This document shows positions 29,168 to 38,583 of a DNA stretch of 64,000 bases, piece by piece. The notes beneath the pieces are model-generated. The model was given only the letters and a program-made list of their open reading frames with translations. It was not told the DNA's origin and did no database searches. Origin of the DNA: Geobacillus thermoleovorans (GTDB taxonomy: Bacteria > Bacillota > Bacilli > Bacillales > Anoxybacillaceae); contig NZ_CP014335.1 in NCBI RefSeq assembly GCF_001610955.1, forward strand, positions 3,295,001 to 3,359,000, in the 5' to 3' direction. Position numbers and translations under genes: made by a program. The number at the start of each line of letters is the position of its first letter. Positions within the stretch are counted from its first letter, which is position 1.

Positions 29168-29686
29168 CTACACGCGAGTTTTGTTGTGGCATCGGCTGCG
29201 CAGCGCCTCAATGTACGCGTACGCCTCATCGATTTCTTCTTCCGTATAGCGCTGCTTGCTTTTTAACACCGCAATTTTCTCTTTCACTTCGTCTTTCGGC
29301 AAATGTTCAAAATAAAGTACGGTGGACACAAGTTCCAAAAAACGGGCATTTTGTTCGTTCATCGCTTGCATGCATTCGGCAAGACCCGGCATGTCCCAGT
29401 CATAATGGCGCAAAAACTGTTCGCCCGCTTCGGTCAATGTATAGCGATATTGCATATAACCGCTCTTTTTCTCTTTCACTTCATGCAAAAAGCCGAGCGC
29501 GCACAGCTCTTCGATGCGGCATGTCAGCTCTTCCGAATACGGGCCGTAAAAGTGGAAATCGAATTTCTCGTAAAACGGAAAGTCGAGCTTTTTCGCGATG
29601 TAGATCATTTTTTGCAGCTTTTTGCGGCCGGCAATTTCCCCGGCGGCCGCCAACGCCTTCATTACTTTCGCATGCTCTGTGAGCAC
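29168..29686 (-). CDS. ywgA: YwgA family protein
   Basis: A 172-aa protein of the YwgA family. The N-terminal half (GEIAGRKKLQKMIYIAKKL then FDFHFYGPYSEEL) resembles the antitoxin/Panacea-type domains of the SocA family and the C-terminal half is a long helix. Its role is unknown. GTG start, with GGAGATGACGGAGA upstream. It begins 13 bp after the stop of ywfO on the same strand, the B. subtilis ywfO-ywgA-like arrangement, suggesting coupled expression. Confidence 0.82.
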   Translation of the reverse strand: MLTEHAKVMKALAAAGEIAGRKKLQKMIYIAKKLDFPFYEKFDFHFYGPYSEELTCRIEELCALGFLHEVKEKKSGYMQYRYTLTEAGEQFLRHYDWDMPGLAECMQAMNEQNARFLELVSTVLYFEHLPKDEVKEKIAVLKSKQRYTEEEIDEAYAYIEALRSRCHNKTRV

Positions 29687-29699
29687 TCTCCGTCATCTC

Positions 29700-30998
29700 C
29701 TAACCCTTTAAAATTTCCATAATCTTTTTCTTCACTGTCCGCTTCGTCGACAAGTCTTCCAGGAAATCAGCTGGGAAATACAGCTTATGGTCGGTGCGCC
29801 GTTTCCCGGAAATGGCGTCAACGAGCACCGATTCGCGCGACAGCTCGCGAAGCTCCCCGTTTGGCATCAACAAATAAATCGGCAGGCGTTCGCCTTCTTC
29901 TCCCGGCCGATAGAAGTCGTACGGCAAATCGGACGAGGAATCGACAACCAAATAATAGTCCGGGTCAATCCCTGCTTTTTGAAACAAACCGGTCAGCTCA
30001 ATGAGCTTCGCCATTTGCTCGTTCGTCGGATGGAACTCCGTATATTTGAACAGGCGGCGGCGGACAAACCGCTGGCACAGATCGCTTAAAATCGGATCCC
30101 GTTCGTATTGCCATTGCTGGAAGTAAAACAAGATGACTGCCTCATCCAGCGCCAAGTAATCGCCAAGCGGCGCGTTTCCCGCAAAAAACGACAAAAAGTG
30201 AACCGGCTTCGTCTGAAAACGATACCCCTCTTCATACAGCTTTTTCGCCCGATGCAAAATTTTCGTCAAAATGACTTCCGCACTGCGCGTCACGGGATGA
30301 AAGTACACTTGCCAGTACATTTGGTAGCGGCTCATGATGTAATCCTCGACCGCATGCATGCCGCTCCGCTTAATGACGACTTGGTCTTCGCGCGGACGCA
30401 TGACGCGCAAAATGCGCTCCATGTCAAAATAGCCGTAGCTGACGCCGGTGTAGTAGGCATCGCGCAACAAATAATCCATCCGGTCGGCGTCAATTTGGCT
30501 CGAAATGAGGCTCACAACAAGCTTGTTCGGGTACGTTTTGGCGATCACTTCAGCGACCCTTCGCGGAAAATCGTCATCCACTTGGCGAAGTGCGGCGTTC
30601 ACTTCTGTATCGCCTAAAATGATGGCCTGTGTAAAATCTTCGTGGTCAAGGCGAAACACCTTCTCAAATGAATGGGAAAACGGGCCGTGCCCTAAATCGT
30701 GCAAGAGCGCCGCGCATAGGCAAAGAAGGCGCTCGCTATGATCCCAATGATCGCGGCCGACAAACACGTCGTCAATGATGCGGCGGATGATTTCGTAAAC
30801 GCCGAGCGAATGGTTAAACCGGCTGTGCTCGGCGCCGTGAAACGTCAAATATGTCGTGCCGAGCTGCTTGATGCGGCGCAGGCGCTGAAATTCTTTTGTG
30901 CCGATCAAATCCCAAATCACTTTGTCGCGAACATGTATGTATCGGTGCACCGGATCTTTAAACACTTTTTCTTCGTCAAGCTGCCCGCCGGAATACAT
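29700..30998 (-). CDS. ywfO: HD-domain phosphohydrolase YwfO (dNTPase-like)
   Basis: A 432-aa HD-superfamily protein. The metal-binding residues are visible as HSRFNHSLGVYEI (His), LLHDLGHGPFSHSFE (HD pair) and SSQIDADRMDYLLRD (Asp). The layout matches SAMHD1-like deoxynucleotide triphosphohydrolases; the B. subtilis homologue YwfO is a proposed dNTPase. The ATG at 30998 follows GAGGAGGATGCG; the upstream in-frame extension has no ribosome site. It is upstream of ywgA. Confidence 0.92.
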   Translation of the reverse strand: MYSGGQLDEEKVFKDPVHRYIHVRDKVIWDLIGTKEFQRLRRIKQLGTTYLTFHGAEHSRFNHSLGVYEIIRRIIDDVFVGRDHWDHSERLLCLCAALLHDLGHGPFSHSFEKVFRLDHEDFTQAIILGDTEVNAALRQVDDDFPRRVAEVIAKTYPNKLVVSLISSQIDADRMDYLLRDAYYTGVSYGYFDMERILRVMRPREDQVVIKRSGMHAVEDYIMSRYQMYWQVYFHPVTRSAEVILTKILHRAKKLYEEGYRFQTKPVHFLSFFAGNAPLGDYLALDEAVILFYFQQWQYERDPILSDLCQRFVRRRLFKYTEFHPTNEQMAKLIELTGLFQKAGIDPDYYLVVDSSSDLPYDFYRPGEEGERLPIYLLMPNGELRELSRESVLVDAISGKRRTDHKLYFPADFLEDLSTKRTVKKKIMEILKG

Positions 30999-31111
30999 CG
31001 CATCCTCCTCTTCCGTCTCCAACATACATCTATTATACGCCGTTTCTTTTGGCAAAGAAATAGTTGACTTTTTTCTCCGTCTTTCTCCATTATTGACGGA
31101 AAAAACAAAAA

Positions 31112-31139
31112 ATCACCTTCTTTCGGCAAAGAAGGTGAT
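31112..31139. terminator. Terminator after the DUF1450 gene
   Basis: ATCACCTTCTTT pairs perfectly with AAAGAAGGTGAT around CGGC. On the minus strand it is followed by a T-rich run, ending the gene at 31143. Confidence 0.9.
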
Positions 31140-31142
31140 CGG

Positions 31143-31370
31143 TTATCGCTTTTTCAACCTTTCAGCAATTTTATCAATCAGTTCGTCTTCCGTCAGCGCC
31201 GCCACCGGACGGTTGTTGACGAAAGCAAACGTCTTTTTCCGCCCTGGGCCGCAATACGACTGGCAGCCGATTTTGATGACCGCATCCGGATCAAGCTTTT
31301 TGAGGCGCGGAATCAATGTTTTTAAATTCGGCGCCTTGCAGTCGTCGCAAACGCGAAACTCATTCGCCAT
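31143..31370 (-). CDS. DUF1450 family protein (YuzB-like)
   Basis: A 75-aa protein with the DUF1450 pattern: [20 protein letters not shown], then [21 protein letters not shown]. Four cysteines (CDDC and CQSYC) suggest a metal or redox centre in a small thioredoxin-like fold. Function is unknown. ATG at 31370 ([11 protein letters not shown]) has GGATGA 6-8 bp upstream. It stands alone, convergent with nothing and followed by its own terminator. Confidence 0.88.
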   Translation of the reverse strand: MANEFRVCDDCKAPNLKTLIPRLKKLDPDAVIKIGCQSYCGPGRKKTFAFVNNRPVAALTEDELIDKIAERLKKR

Positions 31371-31545
31371 CACTCGTCATCCCTTTCCGCAGCGTTTGCT
31401 TTGTGTATTCTACCGCTTTCGTGAGAAAATTGCAAGTTGGCATGCTTTCACCCTTGTAATTTGCCAATCCCATAAACTTGCAACGTATAATTTTTTTCCT
31501 TTTGGTCCACCCTTTTACTAGCATGGGAAAAAGGAGTGGAGAACA

Positions 31546-32199
31546 ATGAAACAACGGCAAGACGCTTGGACGGAAGAAGACGATTTATTGTTGGCAGAGA
31601 CCGTATTGCGCCATGTGCGTGAAGGGAGCACCCAGCTGAACGCGTTTGAAGAAGTCGGCGACAAGCTAAATCGGACATCGGCCGCCTGTGGCTTTCGCTG
31701 GAATGCCGTCGTCCGCCATCAGTACGAAGAAGCGCTGCAGCTGGCGAAAAAGCAGCGAAAAGAGCGGCTGCGGCTGCTGGCCAAACAAGGCGGCGCGAAA
31801 AAGCGGCGCCTGTATGAACCACCGATGCCGTCATTGGAGGAGTTGGGCGATGTGATGCAGCTGCCAGCTGTCGTCCCATCCTCTCCGCCGCAACAAGTGA
31901 CGCTTGATCAAGTGATCGCTTTTTTAAAAACGTTCCAATCCCATGAGCGGAAACGGGAGGCGCTGATCAAAGAAAACGAGCGGCTGCGCCGCGAAATTGA
32001 CGAACTAAAGCAAAAAAATAAAGAACTTGAAGAAAAGGTTGCTAAATTAGAAGAAAATTCGTCGACCGTCCAAGAAGATTTTGAGACGCTCGTGAAAATC
32101 ATCAACCGAGCGCGCAAAATGGTGTTAAAAGAGGAAGAAGAGCGGGGGCTGACCTTCCGTATGGACCCGAACGGAAACTTAGAGAAAATCGCCGAGTAA
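31546..32199 (+). CDS. rsfA: Prespore-specific transcription factor RsfA
   Basis: A 217-aa protein with an N-terminal Myb/SANT-like DNA-binding domain ([20 protein letters not shown]...[16 protein letters not shown]), a proline-rich linker and a C-terminal coiled coil (long heptads from [20 protein letters not shown] through [10 protein letters not shown]). This is RsfA, a sigma-F-dependent modulator of forespore genes in B. subtilis. The ATG follows AAGGAGTGGAG. No convincing sigma-F promoter was found upstream. A perfect terminator follows the gene. Confidence 0.92.
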   Translation: MKQRQDAWTEEDDLLLAETVLRHVREGSTQLNAFEEVGDKLNRTSAACGFRWNAVVRHQYEEALQLAKKQRKERLRLLAKQGGAKKRRLYEPPMPSLEELGDVMQLPAVVPSSPPQQVTLDQVIAFLKTFQSHERKREALIKENERLRREIDELKQKNKELEEKVAKLEENSSTVQEDFETLVKIINRARKMVLKEEEERGLTFRMDPNGNLEKIAE

Positions 32200-32225
32200 C
32201 GAAAAAGGATGCCGGGTGAAAAGCC

Positions 32226-32272
32226 GGGCTGATCCCAAAACGCACTCGCGTTTTGGGATCAGCCCCTTTTTT
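32226..32272 (+). terminator. rsfA terminator with 18-bp perfect stem (GGGCTGATCCCAAAA type)
   Basis: GGGCTGATCCCAAAACGC pairs perfectly with its complement around ACTC, followed by CTTTTTT. The arms share the core of the intergenic repeat family. Confidence 0.93.
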
Positions 32273-32363
32273 GTTGGCGAACGTCCATCATTCGCGCCAA
32301 GGTTGGGCAGGGCATGGGTCGCGGTCAGCAGCGACGAAGCGCCTTATCGAAGCGAAAAGGGCT

Positions 32364-33221
32364 TTACGGCTCGACTTCTCTCATCGGCTCTCCTGAAGAT
32401 ACGTTGGCATTTCGTTCGACGATGCGCGCCCAATACTGCTCATACCAATTCCATTCGCCGTTCTCGAGGGCAGACGAATATAGCTCGCCGCCAAACGACT
32501 GCAGCGTGCGCCAAAGGGCGACAAGCAGCTCATCGATCGACAACTCGCAGCCGAGAAGCTCAGACAGCGACGCCATGACAGCTGGGACAACATCGGGGTA
32601 GGCGAATTTCGTTTTCTCTCCTTGGCGGCCGAGCTCATAAAAGCGGCGAATCAGCTCAGCCCGCGCGGCTCCGCTCCCGTTGACGCAAAGGTAGATTTGC
32701 ACGGCAACGCCGCCGCGCACCCGACGTTGCGAAATGCCGGCAAATTTTTTGCCGCCAATGCTCAAGTCATAGCTCCCCGGGCAATACGAACCGACGATTT
32801 CCCCCGCCTCAACGCGGGCGCCGTATGAGGCAAGCATGGCGGCCATGAGCGCGTACATCGCCTCATACCCTTGCTCGATGGCAATCGTGTTTTTCGTTTC
32901 CGGAAAAATGAGCGAAATATTCAACACCCCGCTGTCAAGGACAACGGCCAACCCGCCGGAATTGCGGACGACGACGCGATACCCTTCCTGGCGCAAAAAC
33001 GAAATGGCCTCATCGATGTACGGAAGCTTCGTATCAGCGGCGCCTAAGACGACGGTATTCTCATGCACCCACGTGCGGACGACCGCATCCGACTGTCCCG
33101 CACCAACCGCGGTGCATAATGCATCATCGATGGCAAACGATTGTTTCGCATCAAACAGCGGACCGAAATGCGACTGGTCGATGACCCGCCATTTCGGCTG
33201 CCGCAGCAATTCATGGCCCAT
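32364..33221 (-). CDS. lipL: Octanoyl-[GcvH]:protein N-octanoyltransferase LipL
   Basis: A 285-aa lipoate/octanoate transferase of the BPL/LplA/LipB fold that moves octanoyl from GcvH to the E2 subunits of 2-oxoacid dehydrogenases. [20 protein letters not shown] is the RRxxGG-like binding loop, and the nucleophile Cys is in [20 protein letters not shown], with the invariant Lys. ATG at 33221 has AAGGGG 9 bp upstream. It lies downstream of pta on the same strand, as ywfL follows pta in B. subtilis. Confidence 0.93.
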   Translation of the reverse strand: MGHELLRQPKWRVIDQSHFGPLFDAKQSFAIDDALCTAVGAGQSDAVVRTWVHENTVVLGAADTKLPYIDEAISFLRQEGYRVVVRNSGGLAVVLDSGVLNISLIFPETKNTIAIEQGYEAMYALMAAMLASYGARVEAGEIVGSYCPGSYDLSIGGKKFAGISQRRVRGGVAVQIYLCVNGSGAARAELIRRFYELGRQGEKTKFAYPDVVPAVMASLSELLGCELSIDELLVALWRTLQSFGGELYSSALENGEWNWYEQYWARIVERNANVSSGEPMREVEP

Positions 33222-33344
33222 CGCGAGCAACCCCTTGCATAGATCATTCCAACTCTATTCATTATAACATAATCGCCATTAGCAAATGGCGCAAAAAGGA
33301 CAAGGGGCGCATGCCTCCCTCGTTTTTATCGAGCGGCAGCCCCG

Positions 33345-34325
33345 TCACTCCCCAAGCGACTGGGCAGCGGTGATGAGCGCGAGCTTGTAGGCGTCTTCGG
33401 CGCTGCAGCCGCGCGATAGGTCGTTCACCGGTTTGTTCAGCCCTTGCAAAATCGGGCCGACCGCTTCAAAACCGCCGAGGCGCTGGGCGATTTTGTAGCC
33501 GATGTTGCCTGCCTCAAGGCTCGGGAAAATAAAGACATTTGCGTCCCCTTGAATGACCGAGTCCGGCGCTTTCTTTTTCGCCACCTCTGGCACAAACGCG
33601 GCGTCAAATTGAAACTCACCGTCAAGGATCAGATCCGGCGCCATTTCCTTCGCCAACCGCACCGCCTCAACGACTTTTTCCGTCTCCGGCGACGAGGCCG
33701 ACCCTTTCGTGGAAAAGCTTAACAGCGCCACGCGCGGCTTAAGGCCGAACATTTTCGCCGTCTGCGCGCTCTCGACCGCAATTTCAGCCAAATCTTGGCT
33801 GTTAGGAGCAATGTTGATGGCGCAATCGGCAAACACATATTTTTCGTCGCCGCGCACCATGATGAACACGCCGGACGTTTTGCGAACGCCTGGCTTCGTT
33901 TTAATGATTTGCAAGGCTGGTCGGACCGTATCCGCCGTCGAATGTGCCGCCCCGCTGACGAGGCCGTCGGCCGCTCCCGTATAAACGAGCATCGTACCGA
34001 AATAGTTTTCATCGAAAAGCAACTCGCGCGCCGTTTCTTCTGTCACTTTCCCTTTGCGCCGCTCCACAAACGCCGAAACCAGCTCATCAAACCCGCCATA
34101 GCGGCGCGGGGTGACAATCTCCACCCCTTCAAGCGGCAAGCCAAGCGCCGCGGCTTTCACCCGCACAGCTTGCTCATCGCCAAGGACGATCGGCTGCAGC
34201 ACTTGCTCCGTCGCCAAACGGCTCGCCGCCGTTAAGATGCGGTCATCGGTTCCCTCGGGAAACACGATTTTTCGACCCGTACCGGTTACTTTCGCTTTTA
34301 ATGCCGTAAATAAATCGGTTGTCAC
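33345..34325 (-). CDS. pta: Phosphate acetyltransferase
   Basis: A 326-aa short-form enzyme that converts acetyl-CoA and phosphate to acetyl phosphate in overflow metabolism. Characteristic segments are KIVFPEGTDDRILTAASRL, GLVSGAAHSTADTVRPALQI, and DANVFIFPSLEAGNIGYKIA. GTG start with a strong AGGAGG. I looked for a CcpA cre site upstream and saw none convincing. Divergent from hemQ. Confidence 0.96.
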   Translation of the reverse strand: MTTDLFTALKAKVTGTGRKIVFPEGTDDRILTAASRLATEQVLQPIVLGDEQAVRVKAAALGLPLEGVEIVTPRRYGGFDELVSAFVERRKGKVTEETARELLFDENYFGTMLVYTGAADGLVSGAAHSTADTVRPALQIIKTKPGVRKTSGVFIMVRGDEKYVFADCAINIAPNSQDLAEIAVESAQTAKMFGLKPRVALLSFSTKGSASSPETEKVVEAVRLAKEMAPDLILDGEFQFDAAFVPEVAKKKAPDSVIQGDANVFIFPSLEAGNIGYKIAQRLGGFEAVGPILQGLNKPVNDLSRGCSAEDAYKLALITAAQSLGE

Positions 34326-34579
34326 GATCCAATCCTCCTTATGCTAGGCCAGCCCGCCCCGGTTAAGGCACGCCCGGCTCATTTCGGCATCCACAAGCCA
34401 TTTCCACTATTAAGCATACCGCTTCTCGCCAGAAACGCAACGCAGGTAAGCCTTTACAACAAATAATTCACCTTTTGCCACAATTCAGTCTACTTCCACT
34501 TTGATACGCTGATAGCCGCTTTTTTGGGCAAACTGTGATATAGTGATACTGTACAATTTGTTGATAAGGAGTGACGATG

Positions 34580-35326
34580 ATGAGCGAAGCGGCCCAAACG
34601 TTGGACGGTTGGTATTGTTTGCACGATTTCCGCACGATCGACTGGAGCGCGTGGAAAACACTGCCGAACGAAGAGCGCGAGGCAGCGATCAGTGAGTTTT
34701 TAGCGCTTGTCGACCAATGGGAGACGACTGAAAGCGAGAAGCAAGGAAGCCATGCCGTCTACACGATCGTCGGGCAAAAAGCCGATATTTTGTTCATGAT
34801 TTTGCGGCCGACGCTGGATGAGCTGCATGAAATCGAAACAGCGCTTAACAAAACGAAACTCGCCGACTATTTATTACCTGCGTATTCGTACGTTTCGGTC
34901 GTGGAGTTGAGCAACTACTTGGCGTCCGGCAGCGAAGATCCGTACCAAATTCCAGAGGTGCGCCGCCGTTTGTATCCGATTTTGCCGAAAACGAACTACA
35001 TTTGCTTCTACCCGATGGACAAGCGGCGCCAAGGCAACGACAACTGGTACATGTTATCGATGGAACAGCGGCGCGAACTCATGCGCGCCCACGGCATGAC
35101 CGGCCGAAAGTACGCCGGCAAAGTGACGCAAATCATCACCGGCTCCGTCGGCTTGGATGATTTTGAATGGGGCGTCACCTTGTTTTCGGATGATGCACTC
35201 CAGTTCAAAAAGCTCGTATATGAAATGCGCTTTGACGAAGTGAGCGCCCGCTTTGGCGAATTTGGCTCATTTTTCGTCGGCACCCGGCTGCCGGTGGAAA
35301 AGGTGCCTTCTTTCCTCCATGTATGA
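34580..35326 (+). CDS. hemQ: Coproheme decarboxylase HemQ/ChdC
   Basis: A 248-aa enzyme of the chlorite-dismutase fold that oxidatively decarboxylates coproheme III to heme b, the last step of the Firmicute heme route. [16 protein letters not shown] at the N-terminus, the propionate-path tyrosine region [20 protein letters not shown] and the proximal-His segment [16 protein letters not shown] are visible. I set the start at the second of two adjacent ATGs (8 bp from AAGGAG). It is divergent from pta, as in B. subtilis. Confidence 0.95.
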   Translation: MSEAAQTLDGWYCLHDFRTIDWSAWKTLPNEEREAAISEFLALVDQWETTESEKQGSHAVYTIVGQKADILFMILRPTLDELHEIETALNKTKLADYLLPAYSYVSVVELSNYLASGSEDPYQIPEVRRRLYPILPKTNYICFYPMDKRRQGNDNWYMLSMEQRRELMRAHGMTGRKYAGKVTQIITGSVGLDDFEWGVTLFSDDALQFKKLVYEMRFDEVSARFGEFGSFFVGTRLPVEKVPSFLHV

Positions 35327-35363
35327 AGCAAAGCCCCGAACGATACGGGGCTTTGCTTCGTTT
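35325..35363 (+). terminator. hemQ terminator overlapping the stop codon
   Basis: GAAGCAAAGCCCCG pairs perfectly with CGGGGCTTTGCTTC, loop AACGATA, then GTTTT. The stem begins within the TGA stop. Confidence 0.92.
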
Positions 35364-35397
35364 TCGCTGCTTTTTGGACAATCATCCCGCTTTTCTG

Positions 35398-35426
35398 TCA
35401 TATGCGGCCTGACCGCTCCATACACA
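35398..35426 (+). promoter_or_regulatory. Sigma-E-type promoter for cwlJ-gerQ
   Basis: TCATATG (35398-35404) fits the sigma-E -35 KMATATT. After 14 bp, CATACACA (35419-35426) fits the -10 CATACAHT at 7 of 8. It lies about 105 bp upstream of cwlJ, an operon made in the mother cell under sigma-E in B. subtilis. Confidence 0.72.
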
Positions 35427-35531
35427 TAAAAACAGAAAATCTCTTCAGAAACATTCTATTCGTGTGTCACCATTTTCTTGTTCCACCAATAGCCTATTAC
35501 TGTCGAAATTCACAACGACTGAGGTGACGAT

Positions 35532-35978
35532 ATGGGTCAGATCGCTCCCTCCATTGTAGCCCACACAGAAGAGGAAGTAAAGTTGTTGGCTCGGCTCATG
35601 CGAGCTGAAGCGGAAGGAGACGGGCGGCTTGGGATGCTCATGGTCGGCAACGTCGGCGTCAACCGCGTCATCGCCGACTGCCTTGACTTCCGCGGCATCC
35701 GCTCTATCCGGCAAATGGTGTTTCAAAGCCCGGGCGGTTTTGAGGCGGTGCAAAAAGGGTACTTTTACCAACGGGCGCGCGAAGTGGACATCGGCCTAGC
35801 CCGCCAAGTGCTCCGCGGTTGGCGCTACCACCCAGCGACAAACGCCCTTTGGTTTTTTAAACCACCTGAAGGCCAACCGTGCCCACCGCAATGGTTTGGC
35901 CAGTGGAACGTCGGCCGCTACAAATCGCATTGCTTTTTTGCACCGACTCCATCCGACTGCCCACGCGTCTATTCTTAA
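35532..35978 (+). CDS. cwlJ: Spore cortex-lytic cell wall hydrolase CwlJ
   Basis: A 148-aa hydrolase of the SleB/CwlJ (Hydrolase_2) family without signal peptide or peptidoglycan-binding repeat, as expected for CwlJ. It degrades spore cortex peptidoglycan during germination. The catalytic Glu region is LARLMRAEAEGDGRLGMLMV, and the C-terminal ALWFFKPPEGQPCPP and GRYKSHCFF segments are family-specific. The ATG follows GAGGTGACG. It is directly upstream of gerQ, on which CwlJ depends for placement in the spore coat. Confidence 0.95.
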   Translation: MGQIAPSIVAHTEEEVKLLARLMRAEAEGDGRLGMLMVGNVGVNRVIADCLDFRGIRSIRQMVFQSPGGFEAVQKGYFYQRAREVDIGLARQVLRGWRYHPATNALWFFKPPEGQPCPPQWFGQWNVGRYKSHCFFAPTPSDCPRVYS

Positions 35979-35996
35979 TATTGAGGAGGGTTCTTT

Positions 35997-36602
35997 ATGC
36001 CGAACAATCCAGAAAATCAATTTTATCCACCTGATGAGGAGCAACAATCATTTTATTATTCGCCGTTCGGTCAAGAACGGCAACAACCGTATGCATCCTA
36101 TCCATACGGCTATCCGTATCCGCAGCCGTACTATCCGGCGGCGTACCCGTATTATTACTATCCGCAAGCGGCTGCCGCTCCAACCGTGACGCCGGCGACA
36201 GCCGCCGCTCCGACGTTCGGTTTGCAGGCGCCGACGTTCACGGCCCCGACACCGACGCCGACCACCGCCGCTGCGCCTGCGGCGGCAGGAGCGGCGATCC
36301 CGGGGATGCTGCCGCTCGAAGAGTCGTACATTGAAAACATTTTGCGGTTAAACAAAGGGAAAGTCGCTACCATCTATGCGACGTTTGAAAACAACCGTGA
36401 GTGGAATGCCAAGGTGTTTCGCGGCGTCATTGAAGCGGCTGGACGTGACCATGTCATTTTAAGCGACCCACAAACAGGCACACGCTATTTGATCCCGATG
36501 ATTTACCTCGATTATGTCACGTTTGAAGGAGAAATCGCCTACGAATATCCGTTTGCCGGCGCTACAGCCGCAACACCGCTTGCTACGTATTCTCCACGCT
36601 AA
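35997..36602 (+). CDS. gerQ: Spore coat protein GerQ
   Basis: A 201-aa coat protein. The N-terminal half is low-complexity, rich in Tyr, Pro and Gln (PYASYPYGYPYPQPYYP), then Ala/Pro/Thr-rich. The C-terminal half (GMLPLEESYIENILRLNKGK to YLIPMIYLDYVTFEGEI) is the conserved GerQ domain. GerQ anchors CwlJ in the inner coat and is cross-linked by transglutaminase in B. subtilis. Start has GGAGGG upstream; an 18-bp gap after cwlJ implies one operon. The Ala/Pro/Thr insert appears longer than I would expect for the B. subtilis protein. Confidence 0.93.
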   Translation: MPNNPENQFYPPDEEQQSFYYSPFGQERQQPYASYPYGYPYPQPYYPAAYPYYYYPQAAAAPTVTPATAAAPTFGLQAPTFTAPTPTPTTAAAPAAAGAAIPGMLPLEESYIENILRLNKGKVATIYATFENNREWNAKVFRGVIEAAGRDHVILSDPQTGTRYLIPMIYLDYVTFEGEIAYEYPFAGATAATPLATYSPR

Positions 36603-36622
36603 ACGGAAAAACTGTCTTTTGA

Positions 36623-36656
36623 CAAGAAGGTTGCCGATGGCAACCTTCTTTTTTTG
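36623..36656 (+). terminator. gerQ terminator
   Basis: AAGAAGGTTGCC pairs with GGCAACCTTCTT around GAT, then TTTTTT. Confidence 0.92.
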
Positions 36657-36736
36657 GTTGACGTGATGGCCATCACAAGCTGCTACTACACGGCCTTATA
36701 TAATGGTGGTAAATGACACAAAAGAGGTGTCTACTG

Positions 36737-37237
36737 ATGGTTTGGACGTCGCGTGATTTCCTGCTGGGGGTACATCTTATCGCGGCGATCATGTGGGTGG
36801 GGGGCGTGGCATTCATCGGCTGGGCAGTGTATCCAGCCTCCCAATTCATGCCGCCTCTTGAGCGCCGGCAATTTTTCCGCTCGCTCATGCAGTGGTCGCA
36901 TCGGCCGCTCGCCGCGGCAAGTGCCGTCGTCATCGCCACTGGCATATGGCTTGGCACAGCCGCCGGACCGATCAACCGTTGGGCAGATGTATGGCAGACC
37001 GCCTATGGCCGTGTATGGCTGACCGCCCTTCTCACAGGCATCGCAACGCTCGCTTGGGGGATGTTCGTCGGCTACCGCAAGGCGATGACGGTGTTTTCCA
37101 ATGAAGACCTTTGGCGCCAAGCCAATGGCGGTGACGATGCGCCGTTAAAAAAAGCGATGACCTCGATCATTGCCGTTCAGTCGGTCGAAGCGGCCGGATT
37201 TGTCGTGCTCATCGTATGCATGCTTTTACTCTCCTAA
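36737..37237 (+). CDS. CopD-like four-helix membrane protein
   Basis: A 166-aa integral membrane protein with four hydrophobic helices. The first helix motif LGVHLIAAIMWVGGVAFIGW and the later His in MQWSHRPLAAASAVVIATG resemble the CopD / copper-resistance D domain, whose His residues can bind metal or heme. True CopD proteins are longer. The ATG at 36737 follows AAAGAGGTG; an upstream in-frame ATG precedes that site. The UbiA-like gene begins only 19 bp after its stop, so the two are probably co-transcribed. Function unknown. Confidence 0.75.
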   Translation: MVWTSRDFLLGVHLIAAIMWVGGVAFIGWAVYPASQFMPPLERRQFFRSLMQWSHRPLAAASAVVIATGIWLGTAAGPINRWADVWQTAYGRVWLTALLTGIATLAWGMFVGYRKAMTVFSNEDLWRQANGGDDAPLKKAMTSIIAVQSVEAAGFVVLIVCMLLLS

Positions 37238-37256
37238 CGGAAACGAGGGGTTCGCA

Positions 37257-38159
37257 TTGCGATATGAACATCGTGAAGAAGATCGGCATTGGGTTTACCG
37301 TTTTTCATGGCTTCACTTAATGCGCCCGCCGACATGGAGCGGAACGATCAGCCCTGTGCTGGCCGCCACCGCGCTGGCGGCGAAAAAGGGCGCCGTTCGG
37401 ATCGAGGTGCTGCTGGCGATGTTAGCCGCCTCTGTGCTGATTCAGTCAGCCGTCAACATGCTGAATGACTATTTTGATCGGTTGCGCGGCCAAGACGATG
37501 ACAAATGGACGAACGGGCATGGCCATGGACCTGCCCATCGCTCGATCCCTGCCGTTGCTGGCGCCATGCTGGCCGTCGCGGTTGCGTTAGGCGCGTACTT
37601 GGCGTGGCAAAGCGATCCAGCCATCGCGTGGATCGGCGCCGCAGCGATCATCTGCGGGATCGCCTACTCAGCCGGGCCGCGTCCGCTCGCCTCGCTCGGT
37701 TTAGGTGAGTTGACCGCCGCCGTTTGCATGGGGCCGGTCGTGACCGCACTCGCTTATGCCGTACAAGGGCATGTTCCAGACACCGCTCTGTTTGCCTTGT
37801 CCATCCCGTTCGCCTTGCTGATCGCCTCGATGATTTTGACAAACAACATCCGCGACATCGAAAAAGACCGGCCGTTTCGCCGCACATTAGCCATCCGGCT
37901 CGGACGGAACAACGCCGTGCGCCTTCTCGGGCTTCTTCTCGTCTCCGCCTACTTGTCCATTGCTGCTTTGATCGTTTGGCATATCGTTCCTTTGCTTGCC
38001 GCGGTCACAGGGCTCGCGATGCCGCTTGCCATCCGGCTTCGTCTCTGTTTCCGCCCCGGCGCTAGTCGAACCGAGGAAAGAAGCGGCATGAAATGGGCCG
38101 CCCGCCATCATTGGGCCGTTGGACTGTTGTTGACGTTGAGTCTATGGCTTTCGCTATAG
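37257..38159 (+). CDS. UbiA-superfamily prenyltransferase (MenA-like)
   Basis: A 300-aa membrane prenyltransferase with about eight helices. Both Asp-rich motifs are present: NMLNDYFDRLRGQDDD (NDxxD) and NNIRDIEKDRPFRRTLAIRLG (DxxxD). The pattern best resembles 1,4-dihydroxy-2-naphthoate octaprenyltransferase (MenA), but the gene is not in a men cluster and could be a paralogue with another aromatic acceptor. TTG start is chosen because GAGGGG lies 7 bp upstream and the frame upstream runs into the CopD-like gene. Its pairing with a CopD-like protein is unusual. Confidence 0.85.
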   Translation: MRYEHREEDRHWVYRFSWLHLMRPPTWSGTISPVLAATALAAKKGAVRIEVLLAMLAASVLIQSAVNMLNDYFDRLRGQDDDKWTNGHGHGPAHRSIPAVAGAMLAVAVALGAYLAWQSDPAIAWIGAAAIICGIAYSAGPRPLASLGLGELTAAVCMGPVVTALAYAVQGHVPDTALFALSIPFALLIASMILTNNIRDIEKDRPFRRTLAIRLGRNNAVRLLGLLLVSAYLSIAALIVWHIVPLLAAVTGLAMPLAIRLRLCFRPGASRTEERSGMKWAARHHWAVGLLLTLSLWLSL

Positions 38160-38211
38160 AGCGGAGAGGGACGGCGGCAAAAAAACGGAGCGCTCCGCTC
38201 CTGCGCTCCGT

Positions 38212-38583
38212 TTACAACCATTTTAATGCCGCATATCCGATCATCACCCAAGCGATTAAAAAGGCGACGCCGCCAAACGGGGTGATGGCGCCAAGCGGCT
38301 TGATTTGCGTAACACTTAATACGTACAAACTGCCGGAAAACAGCACAATCCCCGCCAGCATCACCCAGCCCGCCGCACCGATCAGCCCGACATTCGGCGC
38401 CTTGCCAGCGAGCAATCCGACAACAAGCAGCCCTAATGCGTGGAACATCTGGTATTGGACCGCCGTTTTCCAAATCTCCAAATAACGATCCGGAATCTTC
38501 CCTTCCAGCCCGTGCGCGCCAAACGCTCCCAATGCGACGGCTAAAAACGCATTGAGCGCGCCGAGAAGGATGAATGTTTTCAT
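38212..38583 (-). CDS. ywdK: DUF423 membrane protein YwdK
   Basis: A 123-aa protein with four hydrophobic helices. [23 protein letters not shown] and [18 protein letters not shown] are the DUF423 signature. Function unknown. It is conserved in this position (gerQ-ywdK-ywdI-ung) in Bacillus. Convergent with the UbiA-like gene, facing it across about 50 bp that carry a GC-rich inverted repeat (GGAGCGCTCC region). Confidence 0.92.
   Translation of the reverse strand: MKTFILLGALNAFLAVALGAFGAHGLEGKIPDRYLEIWKTAVQYQMFHALGLLVVGLLAGKAPNVGLIGAAGWVMLAGIVLFSGSLYVLSVTQIKPLGAITPFGGVAFLIAWVMIGYAALKWL

Noticed and set aside
31485..31515. Sigma-F promoter upstream of rsfA.
   Set aside because: GTATA is present, but the -10 position does not keep the required A residues.
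34326..34579. CcpA cre site upstream of pta.
   Set aside because: The closest match to TGWAANCGNTNWCA has several mismatches in core positions.
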